Source of the DNA: Rubrivivax sp.
GTDB taxonomy: Bacteria > Pseudomonadota > Gammaproteobacteria > Burkholderiales > Burkholderiaceae_C
Length of the DNA: 64,000 nt
Direction: 5' to 3'
NCBI GenBank assembly: GCA_022843905.1
Contig: JALHMT010000001.1
Location: 62,001-126,000, forward strand
Part shown: positions 39,613 to 47,889 of the stretch, one piece after another
Layout of the letters: every line of letters starts with the position of its first letter
Position numbering within the stretch: the stretch's first letter is position 1
The notes under the pieces: model-generated
Database searches by the model: none
Told to the model about the DNA's origin: nothing
What the model saw: the letters and a program-made list of their open reading frames with translations, nothing else
Program-made: the position numbers and the translations under genes

Positions 39613-41505
39613 ATGTGCGGCATCAACGGCATCGTGAGGGCGCCCGGCGCGGCGGTGCGCGACCTGCGCGCCGACATCGGCGCGATGAACCGCGCCTTGC
39701 GCCATCGCGGCCCCGACGACGAAGGCACCTGGTTCGCATCGAACGACAACGCCGACGTCGCGCTGGGCTTCCGCCGCCTGGCCATCGTCGACCTCACGGC
39801 CGCCGGCCACCAGCCCATGGCCAACGAGGACGGCAGCGCCTGGCTGGTCTTCAACGGCGAGATCTACAACCACGAGGAACTGCGGCCCGAGCTGCTGGCG
39901 CGCGGCCACGTCTTCCGCTCGCGCAGCGACAGCGAGGTCATCCTGCACGCCTGGGAAGAGTGGGGCGAGGACTGCGTGCATCGCTTCAACGGCATGTGGG
40001 CCTTCGCGATCTGGGACCAGCGGCGGCAGCGCCTGTTCGCCAGTCGCGACCGCTTCGGCGTCAAGCCCTTCGTGTATGCCGAACGCGACGGCGCCTTCTA
40101 CTTCAGCAGCGAGCCGGCCGGCCTGCGCGCCGTGCTGCCGCTGCAGGCGGCGCACGCCGGCAAGCTGCACGACTACCTGGCCTACGGCTACCGCACCAAC
40201 GACGGGCAGACGTTCTTCGACGGCGTGCGCGAGCTGCCGCCGGCGCATCAACTGGTGCGCGAAGGCGGCCGCACCACGCTGCGCCGCTGGTGGCAGCTTC
40301 AGCCGCGCCCCAGCACGCTGCCGGCCGCCGAGCGCCCGGCCGCCTTGCGCGCGCTGCTGGCCGACGCCGTGCGTCTGCGCCTGCGCAGCGACGTGCCGGT
40401 GGCGCTGCTGCAGAGCGGCGGGCTGGACTCGTCGGCCATCTGCGCGCTGGTCGACGACGAGGCTGCAGCGGGCCGCCTCGGCCGCGAGCCTGTCACCGCC
40501 TTCACCGCCGTGCACCCCGGCCACGCCTACGACGAGAGTGCGGCGGTGAACGCGCTGATGGCGCGCTGCCCCAACGTGCGCTCGGTGCAGATCGCGCCGC
40601 CCTCGGCCGACCTCGCCGAGCGGCTGCCGGCCTTCGTCGCCGCGATGCAGGAGCCCATGGCCAGCGCCACGTCCTACGCGCACTGGACGCTGATGCAGGC
40701 GGTGCATGCGCAAGGCATCAAGGTCATCCTCAACGGCCAGGGTGCCGACGAGGCCTTTGCCGGCTACACGCGCTACATCAGCGGGCAACGGCTGCTCGAC
40801 CTGCTGTTCGAGCACCCGGTGCGCGTGCCGGGCGAGATGGCCCTCATCGCTCGCCGCACCGGGCAGGGCGTGCCGGCGCAGTTCGCGCAGCTGGCCAAGG
40901 CCATGCTGGGCCGGCGCAGTGCCTCGGCCTTTCGCGGCTGGGTCAGCGAAGGCGCGCTGCGTTTCCTGCGCCCCGAGTTCCGCCGCGCCCATGCCGCGCG
41001 CCTGCCCGACACCGCGATGCAGTGGGCGCCGCGCAACCTCGATGCCCATCTGCTGTCGCAACTGCAGCACTACGGCTTCAACCAGATCCTGCAGTACGAG
41101 GACCTGTCGGCCATGCACCAGTCGGTGGAGATGCGTTCTCCCTTCGTCGACTACCGCGTGATGGAGTTCGCCTTCTCGCTGCCTGCCGGTGACCGCTTCT
41201 CCCAAGGCATTGGCAAGCGCGTGCTGCGCGAGGCCTTCGCCGAACGGCTGCCGCCCGGCATCGTCGGCCAGCACCGCAAGATCGGTTTCGCCACGCCCTT
41301 CGCCGAGTGGTCGGCCACGCCCGCCTTCCGCGCCTTCGTGGCCGAACTGGTGTCGTCGCGCGAGTTCCTGCAGCGGCCGATGTGGGACGGCCCGAGGCTC
41401 GCCGCCGCGCTGACCGGTCGCCGGGCCGTGCCGGCCGACTTTCCGGCCTGGCGCTTCATCACCACCGAGCTGTGGCTGCGCAGCGTCGGCATCACCGAGG
41501 GCTGA
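39613..41505 (+). CDS. asnB: Glutamine-dependent asparagine synthase-like amidotransferase
   Basis: 630 residues. Cys2 nucleophile (MCGINGIV), GATase-II blocks RHRGPDDEGTW and FNGEIYNHEELR, then the synthase ATP site LLQSGGLDSSAICAL (normally SGGxDS) and a C-terminal helical part. AsnB paralogues inside polysaccharide loci often amidate uronic or amino-acid substituents rather than make asparagine for the cell. Both active sites look intact. Lies between two glycosyltransferases in the eps operon. Confidence 0.92.
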   Translation: MCGINGIVRAPGAAVRDLRADIGAMNRALRHRGPDDEGTWFASNDNADVALGFRRLAIVDLTAAGHQPMANEDGSAWLVFNGEIYNHEELRPELLARGHVFRSRSDSEVILHAWEEWGEDCVHRFNGMWAFAIWDQRRQRLFASRDRFGVKPFVYAERDGAFYFSSEPAGLRAVLPLQAAHAGKLHDYLAYGYRTNDGQTFFDGVRELPPAHQLVREGGRTTLRRWWQLQPRPSTLPAAERPAALRALLADAVRLRLRSDVPVALLQSGGLDSSAICALVDDEAAAGRLGREPVTAFTAVHPGHAYDESAAVNALMARCPNVRSVQIAPPSADLAERLPAFVAAMQEPMASATSYAHWTLMQAVHAQGIKVILNGQGADEAFAGYTRYISGQRLLDLLFEHPVRVPGEMALIARRTGQGVPAQFAQLAKAMLGRRSASAFRGWVSEGALRFLRPEFRRAHAARLPDTAMQWAPRNLDAHLLSQLQHYGFNQILQYEDLSAMHQSVEMRSPFVDYRVMEFAFSLPAGDRFSQGIGKRVLREAFAERLPPGIVGQHRKIGFATPFAEWSATPAFRAFVAELVSSREFLQRPMWDGPRLAAALTGRRAVPADFPAWRFITTELWLRSVGITEG

Positions 41506-41510
41506 GCCGA

Positions 41511-42647
41511 ATGTCTGAAGCGTCGGCCGACACCCTGGTCATCGTGCAGCGTGTGCTGACGCACTACCGCGTGCCGCTGTTCGAGGCCCTGCGCGAGCGC
41601 TTGCGCGGGGAAGGCTTCGCGCTGCGGCTGCTGTATGGCGACGCTGCGGCACACGAACGCTCCCGCGAGCTGGAAGCCGTGCTGCCCTGGGCCACCCATG
41701 CGCCTTGCCGCTATGCGGCGGGCGGGCGGCTGTGCTGGCAGGCGCTGGGGCAGGGCTTGCAGGGCGCGGGCTTCGTCATCGTCGCGCAGGAAAACCGCCT
41801 GCTCAACAACCTGCCGCTGCTGCTGGCGCCACAGGCTTTCCGCGTCGGGCTGTGGGGGCACGGCAGCTTCCTGCAGGCCCGAGGCGGCGATGCGCCCGCG
41901 CAGCGCTTCAAGCGCCTGCTGTCGCGCCGCGCCGACTGGTGGTTCGCCTACACCGAGCTGTCGGCCGCGCTGATGCGGCGCGACGCGCCAGCCGAACGTG
42001 TCTCGGTGCTGAACAACGCCATCGACACGCGTGCGCTGCGCGACGCGGTGGCGGCGGCGTCGGCCGTGCCGCGGGCGGTGCTGCGCCAGACGCTGGGCGC
42101 CGGCGAAGGGCCGCTGGGCCTGTTCATCGGTTCCTGGTACCCGGACAAGCGGCTGGACCTGCTGATCGACGCGGCCTGCCTGGTGCACGCCGCGCGGCCC
42201 GACTTCCAGCTCGTGATCGCCGGTGCCGGCCCGCTGGCCGGCTGGCTCCAGCAGCGCGTGGCGGCACTGCCCTGGGTTCGACTGCTGAGGCCGCTGCATG
42301 GCGCCGACAAGGCGCAATGGCTGGCGGCAGCCGACCTGCTGCTGAACCCGGGCACCATCGGGCTGGGCATCCTGGACGGCTTCGCCGGCGGGCTGCCGCT
42401 GATCACGACCGACTGCGACCACAACCCCGAGAGCGCCTACCTGCAGCCGGGCCGCAACGGCCTAGTCAGCGCCGTTTCAGCCCGGCCTTTTGCGACGGCC
42501 GTGCTGTCGCTGCTGCACGACGAGGCCCTGCGCACCACGCTGGGCGCGCAGGCCGCTGCCGATGCACAGCGCTACACGCTCGAGGTCATGGTCGAGCGCT
42601 TCGTGCAAGGCCTGGTGGCCTGGCGGCGCAGCGAGCGGCGCGCATGA
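41511..42647 (+). CDS. Glycosyltransferase, GT4-like
   Basis: 378 residues, GT-B fold. N-domain VIVQRVLTHYRVPLFEALRERL; junction LGLFIGSWYPDKRLDLLI; C-domain LLLNPGTIGLGILDGFAGGLPLITT. The usual E-x7-E acidic pair is replaced by G...D in this stretch, a divergence seen in some GT4 groups. Donor sugar unknown. Confidence 0.85.
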   Translation: MSEASADTLVIVQRVLTHYRVPLFEALRERLRGEGFALRLLYGDAAAHERSRELEAVLPWATHAPCRYAAGGRLCWQALGQGLQGAGFVIVAQENRLLNNLPLLLAPQAFRVGLWGHGSFLQARGGDAPAQRFKRLLSRRADWWFAYTELSAALMRRDAPAERVSVLNNAIDTRALRDAVAAASAVPRAVLRQTLGAGEGPLGLFIGSWYPDKRLDLLIDAACLVHAARPDFQLVIAGAGPLAGWLQQRVAALPWVRLLRPLHGADKAQWLAAADLLLNPGTIGLGILDGFAGGLPLITTDCDHNPESAYLQPGRNGLVSAVSARPFATAVLSLLHDEALRTTLGAQAAADAQRYTLEVMVERFVQGLVAWRRSERRA

Positions 42648-43798
42648 AGATCGTCGTCGCGCACAACGCCTACCAGCGCCGCGGCGGCGAGGACGCCGTC
42701 GTCGACAGCGAGTTGCAGCTGCTGCGCGAACACGGGCACGAGGTGCACGCCTACCAGCGGCACAACGATGAGCTGGGCGACCTGAACCGTGCCAGCGCCG
42801 CGCTCGGCACGCTGTGGTCGCGCCGCACGGCACGTGAACTGCGCGAGCTGCTGGGCGACCTGCGGCCCGACGTGCTGCACGCCCACAACACCTTTCCGCT
42901 GATTTCGCCGTCGCTGTACTGGGCGGCGGCGAAGGCCGGCGTGCCGGTGGTGCAGACGGTGCACAACTACCGTCTGGCCTGCCCGCAGGCCATGTTCCTG
43001 CGCGACGGCCGCGTCTGCGAGGACTGCCTGGGCCATGTGCCCTGGCGCGCCGTGCAGCATGCCTGCTACCGCGGCTCGCGCGCGCAAAGCGCGGTGACGG
43101 TCGGCATGCTGCAGCTGCACCGCACGCTGGGCACCTGGCGCGACAAGGTGGCACGCTGGATCGCACTGTCGTCCTTCTCCCGCGACAAGCTGGTGCAGGC
43201 CGGCCTGCCGGCCTCGCGCATCGTGGTCGAAGGCCACGCGGTCGACGCCGTGCCCGAGGCGGGCGAGCCGCGGCGCGGCCTGCTGTTCGTGGGCCGGCTG
43301 TCGCCCGAGAAGGGCATCGGCGTGCTGGCGCGCGCGCTGGCCCTGTCCGGTGAACTCGAGATCGACGTCATCGGCGACGGCCCCGAGCGCGCACGGCTGG
43401 CCGGCCAGCCCGGCGTGCGCCTGCACGGCGAACTGCCGCCGCCGCTGGTGCGCCGCGCCATGCAGCGTGCACGCGCGCTGGTGCTGCCCAGCATCGTCTA
43501 CGAACAGTTCCCGCGCACGCTGGTCGAAGCCTTTGCCGCAGGCCTGCCCGTCATCGCCAGCGACCTGGGCGCGCTGGGCGAACTGGTGCAGGAAGGCCGC
43601 AGCGGCCTGCTGTTCCCGGCCGGCGACCCGCGCGCGCTGGCCGAGCGCATGCGCTGGGCGCTGACCCACGGCAGCGAGATGGCGGCGCTGGGCGAAGGCG
43701 CGCGCCGGGTGCACGCCGAGCGGCACACGCCGCAGCAGCACCATGCGGCGCTGCTGCGCATCTACGGCGAGTCGATCCAGGAGACTCGACGGGATTGA
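42644..43798 (+). CDS. Glycosyltransferase, GT4-like
   Basis: 384 residues. Start KIVVAHNAYQRRGGEDAVVDSE with the Gly-rich donor loop, HAHNTFPLISPSLYW, ACPQAMFLRDGRVCEDC, and C-domain VLPSIVYEQFPRTLVEAFAAGLPVIAS (E-x7-E). ATG overlaps the previous stop by 4 bp. It is the last + strand gene of the eps operon before the repeat and the convergent lipoprotein genes. Confidence 0.9.
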   Translation: MKIVVAHNAYQRRGGEDAVVDSELQLLREHGHEVHAYQRHNDELGDLNRASAALGTLWSRRTARELRELLGDLRPDVLHAHNTFPLISPSLYWAAAKAGVPVVQTVHNYRLACPQAMFLRDGRVCEDCLGHVPWRAVQHACYRGSRAQSAVTVGMLQLHRTLGTWRDKVARWIALSSFSRDKLVQAGLPASRIVVEGHAVDAVPEAGEPRRGLLFVGRLSPEKGIGVLARALALSGELEIDVIGDGPERARLAGQPGVRLHGELPPPLVRRAMQRARALVLPSIVYEQFPRTLVEAFAAGLPVIASDLGALGELVQEGRSGLLFPAGDPRALAERMRWALTHGSEMAALGEGARRVHAERHTPQQHHAALLRIYGESIQETRRD

Positions 43799-43811
43799 CC
43801 GTGCTGAGACC

Positions 43812-43870
43812 CGCCAGGCGAACGCCGTCGCGCGATTCCACGCGGGAGGGCGTGCGAAGCGCGCAGGGGG
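43812..43870 (-). repeat. Dispersed intergenic repeat, copy 2
   Basis: Reverse-oriented copy of the first 59 bases of the repeat at 28531 (50 of 59 identical, including TCCCGCGTGGAATCGCG). It sits exactly between the end of the eps operon and the convergent lipoprotein gene, so the two copies bracket the region from epsF through the last glycosyltransferase. Confidence 0.75.
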
Positions 43871-43879
43871 AGTCCACGT

Positions 43880-45652
43880 TCAGGGCCGCAACAGGTAGGC
43901 CGCCGGCAGGATGCCCCAGGCGTCCGACCAGTGTCCCAAGCCGGTGGCCACCGGGTGGCCGGTGCGGCCGGGCCAGCGCAGCGACGCGGCCGCACCCTGG
44001 CGCATCAGCACGGTGCCCACGGGCACGCCGGGCACCACGGCGGCCGAGGCCAGCAGGGTCAGTTCGTGGAAGTCGTCCATCGGCGCGCCGCCCAGGTAAC
44101 GCACTTCCATGCGGGACAGGCGCGTGGCTTCACGCGGTTCCTGGCGCGCCTTCTGAGGCTCGGCCTGGTACCAGTCGAGTTCGCCGGTGGAGATCTTCAG
44201 GTAGGTGTCGGCCAGCAGCGCGAGCGACTTGGCCGGGCCGCTGACACCCGTGCTGCCGGTCCCGCTGCCGCTCTCGCTGCCATGCAGGCCTCCGACCGTG
44301 CGGAAGCTGGCCAGCGTGGTGTCGCCCTGGCGCGCCAGGGCGCGGGCCAGCATCAGCGCGCCTCCGAGGTCCATGGCCGCGTAGACCAAGCCCTGGCGAG
44401 CAATGCAGTACTCGCCGTTGCGGCCGAACTCGCCGGTGCTGCCGTCGGCGTAGACGGCGTAGGTCATCCACTCCATGAAGTAGCGCTTGGCTCGATTGAC
44501 CAGAGCGGCGTCCCCCAGCAGCAATCCCGCGCTGCCCGCAGCGAAGGCGTTGGCGGCGCGCCGGTTGTTGAACCACAGCGTGAGCACCGAGACGCGCGGG
44601 CCCAGGCTGCCGTCGGCGCGTGCGTAGGCGTGCACCGGGACGGCCTGCGCCGCATCGGCGTCGTCGATCCGGCAGTCACCGTTGCTGTCCACCCGGCGCG
44701 ACGCCCAGCGCGCGTCGCCGCTGCTGGCCGCGTCGGCGCCGCGCACCGTGTAGTTGCCGCTCAGACGCTGCGGGAACAGCTCGCGCAGCTGCCAGTCGAG
44801 GTGCGCAGCGAAGAACCAGGCGTTGCGACGGATGTAGTTTTCGATCGTCACCCGCTCGGCCGCGGGCAGGGCTGCGCGAACGAAGTCGTAGGTGGCGACG
44901 AAGCGCGCCAGCCAGGGCGCTTCGGCCCACCAGCCATCACGCGAGCTGCCGTCCATGGCGGTGTAGCAGCGCGTTCCGGCAAAGTCGTTGGCCGGTGCCG
45001 AGGCCATCGCCAGCAACCATTGCCGGACGGCGACCAGCGAGGCGGCGTTGCCGGTCAGCAGGTGATGGAAGGCGGCGTCGCGGGCCAGGCCACCGTGCCT
45101 CGAACGACTGGCGTCGTCGGTACCGGACAAGGGTTCGCCCTCGTGCTGGAAGCGCCCGGCGTTGGCGTGGATGCGCGCCCAGTCTCCTGGGGAGCCGAGC
45201 GCGAAGTCGGAGTCGACCAGGAACGGTCCGCGGGCCATGCGCTCGCGCCAGATGGCGCGCTCTCTTGCGCTGAAGTACACACCGCCGCTGGCCGGCAGGG
45301 GGGCCGGTTTGCCGTGCGTCAGATCGGCCGGCGCGACGAAGCCTTCGCGGCATTGCGCGGTAGCCTGCACGGCGCGCAGTCCGGCATCTGCAGCGGGGTC
45401 GGCGGTGGCCAGTTGCGAGAGGCGGATGGGTCTGGACAGGGCGATCGGGTGCTGGAGCCCGGGGATCGATCTGCCTCCGGTGATGGCGAGGGCAGCCGTC
45501 CTGTCGGACGCGCGGCCCCCGCCGGTTGCGGCTTCGGGCGCCTCCATCCCTTCGCCACCCCCGCATGCCTGCAGGGCGGTGCACAGCAGCGTAACGATGA
45601 GTCTGCAGGCGCGTGAGCTGGACGCCCGTGTCGGGGAGTCGGTGTGTGTCAT
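43880..45652 (-). CDS. Secreted lipoprotein, possible polysaccharide lyase, paralogue A
   Basis: 590 residues. Lipoprotein-type signal (IVTLLCTALQAC, Gly-rich linker), a short variable region, then a long mostly helical domain. Segments such as AERVTIENYIRRNAWFFAAHLDWQLRELF and NNRRAANAF recall alginate-lyase/heparinase (alpha/alpha)n toroids, but I cannot assign catalytic residues with confidence. VDSNGDCRIDDADA fits a Ca-binding EF-hand/dockerin-like loop. It has a near-identical neighbour (45856-47757). Placed next to the eps operon, it may trim or release the polymer. Carries an extra 8 residues (GTGSTGVS) absent from paralogue B. Confidence 0.7.
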   Translation of the reverse strand: MTHTDSPTRASSSRACRLIVTLLCTALQACGGGEGMEAPEAATGGGRASDRTAALAITGGRSIPGLQHPIALSRPIRLSQLATADPAADAGLRAVQATAQCREGFVAPADLTHGKPAPLPASGGVYFSARERAIWRERMARGPFLVDSDFALGSPGDWARIHANAGRFQHEGEPLSGTDDASRSRHGGLARDAAFHHLLTGNAASLVAVRQWLLAMASAPANDFAGTRCYTAMDGSSRDGWWAEAPWLARFVATYDFVRAALPAAERVTIENYIRRNAWFFAAHLDWQLRELFPQRLSGNYTVRGADAASSGDARWASRRVDSNGDCRIDDADAAQAVPVHAYARADGSLGPRVSVLTLWFNNRRAANAFAAGSAGLLLGDAALVNRAKRYFMEWMTYAVYADGSTGEFGRNGEYCIARQGLVYAAMDLGGALMLARALARQGDTTLASFRTVGGLHGSESGSGTGSTGVSGPAKSLALLADTYLKISTGELDWYQAEPQKARQEPREATRLSRMEVRYLGGAPMDDFHELTLLASAAVVPGVPVGTVLMRQGAAASLRWPGRTGHPVATGLGHWSDAWGILPAAYLLRP

Positions 45653-47341
45653 GGCTTGGTCCGGTCTGGGGTCGTTGCCGGCCGACGTGACGCCGCGCTT
45701 CAGGGCGCAGCGCCTCCAGGTTTTGTCGGCCAGTTGCCACAAACACGGAAAGCGCAGGAACTTCCGGGCACCCGTGTCGGGTGTCCGTGGCCCGCTTCAT
45801 CACGGCCATTGCCTTGTGGCGCCGTGGCGCCGTGGCGGCGAGGCCTCTGTCGGGCTCAGGGCCGCAGCAGGTAGGCTGCCGGCAGGATGCCCCAGGCGTC
45901 CGACCAGCTGCCGAAGCCGGTGGCCACCGGGTGGCCCGTGCGGCCGGGCCAGCGCAGCGACGCGGCCGCACCCTGGCGCATCAGCACGGCACCCACGGGC
46001 ACGCCGGGCACCACGGCGGCCGAGGCCAGCAGGGTCAGTTCGTGGAAGTCGTCCATCGGCGCGCCGCCCAGGTAACGCACTTCCATGCGGGACAGGCGCG
46101 TGGCTTCACGCGGTTCCTGGCGTGCCTTCTGAGGCTCGGCCTGGTACCAGTCGAGTTCGCCGGTGGAGATCTTCAGGTAGGTGTCGGCCAGCAGCGCGAG
46201 CGACTTGGCCGGGCCGCTGCCGCTCTCGCTGCCGTGCAGGCCGGCCGTGGTGCCGAAGGTGGCCAGCGTGCGGTCGCCACGGCGCGCCAGCGCGCGTGCC
46301 AGCATCAGTGCGCCGCCCAGGTCCATCGAGGCGTAGACCGTGCCTTGCCGCGCGATGCAGTACTCGCCGTTGCGGCCGAACTCGCCGCTGCTGCCGTCGG
46401 CGTAGACGGCGTAGGTCATCCACTCCATGAAGTAGCGCTTGGCGCGCGCCACCAGCTCGGCGTCGCCCAGCAGCAGGCCTGCCGTGCCGGCGGCGAAGGC
46501 GTTGGCAGCGCGGCGGTTGTTGAACCACAGCGTGAGCACCGACACGCGCGGGCCCAGGCTGCCGTCGGCGCGTGCATAGGCGTGCACCGGGAAGGCCTGC
46601 GCCGCATCGGCGTCGTCGATGCGGCAGTCACCGTTGCTGTCCACCCGGCGCGACGCCCAGCGCGCGTCGCCGCTGCTGGCCGCGTCGGCACCGCGCACCG
46701 TGTAGTTGCCGCCCAGGCGCTGCGGGAACAGCTCGCGCAGCTGCCAGTCGAGGTGCGCAGCGAAGAACCAGGCGTTGCGCCGGATGAAGTTTTCGATCGT
46801 CACCCGCTCGGCCGCGGGCAGGGCCGCGCGCACGAAGTCATAGGTGGCCATGAAACGCGCCAGCCACGGCGCTTCGGCCCACCAGCCGTCGCGCGAGCTG
46901 CCGTCCAGCGCGCTGAAGCAGCGGGTGGCGGCGAAGTCGTTGGCCGGTGCCGAGGCCATCGCCAGCAACCATTGCCGGACGGCGGCCAGCGAGGCGGCGT
47001 TGCCGGTCAGCAGGTGATGGAAGGCGGCGTCGCGCGCCAGCTGCCCGTGCGTGGAGCGCGAGGCGTCGTCGCCGCCGCGCAGCGGCTCGCCCTCGCGCTG
47101 GAAGCGCTCGGCGTGGCCGCGGATGCGCGCCCAGTCGCCCGGCGAGCCGGGGGCGAAGTCGCCATCGTCGACGAAGGGCCCGCGCGCGATGCGCTCGCGC
47201 CAGGTCGTCAGTTCCAGAGCGTTGAAGAACACGCCGCCGGTGGCGGGCAACTCGGCTGCGGCCGTGCGCTGCAGGTCGGCCGGAGCGACGAAGCCTTCGC
47301 GGCACAGCGCCGTGGCGCGCACGGCGCGCAGGCCGGCGTTG
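43880..47341 (-). repeat. Tandem gene duplication (about 1.5 kb units)
   Basis: 43880-45391 and 45856-47341 are direct repeats covering all but the N-terminal parts of two lipoprotein genes. Long stretches, notably the last ~300 bp of each unit, are nearly base-for-base identical. The N-terminal linkers and signal peptides differ. No transposase or flanking repeat was found, so slipped duplication followed by gene conversion is the simplest explanation. Confidence 0.9.
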
Positions 47342-47757
47342 GCATCGCCGACGCTGTCCGACAGGCGCGCCAGGGCGGCCGCCGCGGCCAGGGCCGCTGG
47401 CGGCTGCAGGGCGTCGCCCGGCGCTTCGATGTCGGGCCTGGGCACCGGCGCCGCAGGCTGGGGCGCTGCATCGGTCGGCACCCCCTGCGCGGGTGCGGGC
47501 GCAGGGACCTGCTCGACCGCGCTGCTGCTGCCCTGGCCGTTCGACGACGCCGACGCCGACGCCTCCGCCCTCGGGACCGTGGCCTCGGGCAGGCGCATCG
47601 GCAGACGTCCCGCGGCCGACTCGCTGTTCCCCCCGAGGGTGCTTTCGGACACTAGCGTGCCATCGCTGCCGCTCCCGCCGCAGGCCAGCACCAGGCTGCA
47701 AAGCAAGGGAATCAGGAGCATGCGAGGCGCCGATGGCAAGGGATCTGGATCGGTCAT
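45856..47757 (-). CDS. Secreted lipoprotein, possible polysaccharide lyase, paralogue B
   Basis: 633 residues. Signal MLLIPLLCSLVLAC with lipobox, then a ~110-residue low-complexity Ser/Ala/Pro linker longer than in paralogue A. From about residue 140 on it is more than 85% identical to A, including the VDSNGDCRIDDADA calcium-loop candidate and the final ILPAAYLLRP. Probably surface- or outer-membrane-anchored with the linker as a spacer. Start could be 47757 or the internal ATG just before the signal. Lyase activity is a guess from fold-like features. Confidence 0.7.
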   Translation of the reverse strand: MTDPDPLPSAPRMLLIPLLCSLVLACGGSGSDGTLVSESTLGGNSESAAGRLPMRLPEATVPRAEASASASSNGQGSSSAVEQVPAPAPAQGVPTDAAPQPAAPVPRPDIEAPGDALQPPAALAAAAALARLSDSVGDANAGLRAVRATALCREGFVAPADLQRTAAAELPATGGVFFNALELTTWRERIARGPFVDDGDFAPGSPGDWARIRGHAERFQREGEPLRGGDDASRSTHGQLARDAAFHHLLTGNAASLAAVRQWLLAMASAPANDFAATRCFSALDGSSRDGWWAEAPWLARFMATYDFVRAALPAAERVTIENFIRRNAWFFAAHLDWQLRELFPQRLGGNYTVRGADAASSGDARWASRRVDSNGDCRIDDADAAQAFPVHAYARADGSLGPRVSVLTLWFNNRRAANAFAAGTAGLLLGDAELVARAKRYFMEWMTYAVYADGSSGEFGRNGEYCIARQGTVYASMDLGGALMLARALARRGDRTLATFGTTAGLHGSESGSGPAKSLALLADTYLKISTGELDWYQAEPQKARQEPREATRLSRMEVRYLGGAPMDDFHELTLLASAAVVPGVPVGAVLMRQGAAASLRWPGRTGHPVATGFGSWSDAWGILPAAYLLRP

Positions 47758-47889
47758 GGTAGCGGTCTAGGTGATGTCTGCTTATCGGCCGCCGGTGCCG
47801 CGCGCTTCAGCGCTGACCGGCTTCAAGTTCGCACGCTGAACGGTCGATAGAGGACCTGGTGCATCGCTGCCGCCCTGCTGCTTCCACCC

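Noticed and set aside
39613..41505. AsnB taken as the cell's asparagine synthetase
   Set aside because: It is embedded between glycosyltransferases of the eps operon; a polymer-modifying role is likelier, though not proven.
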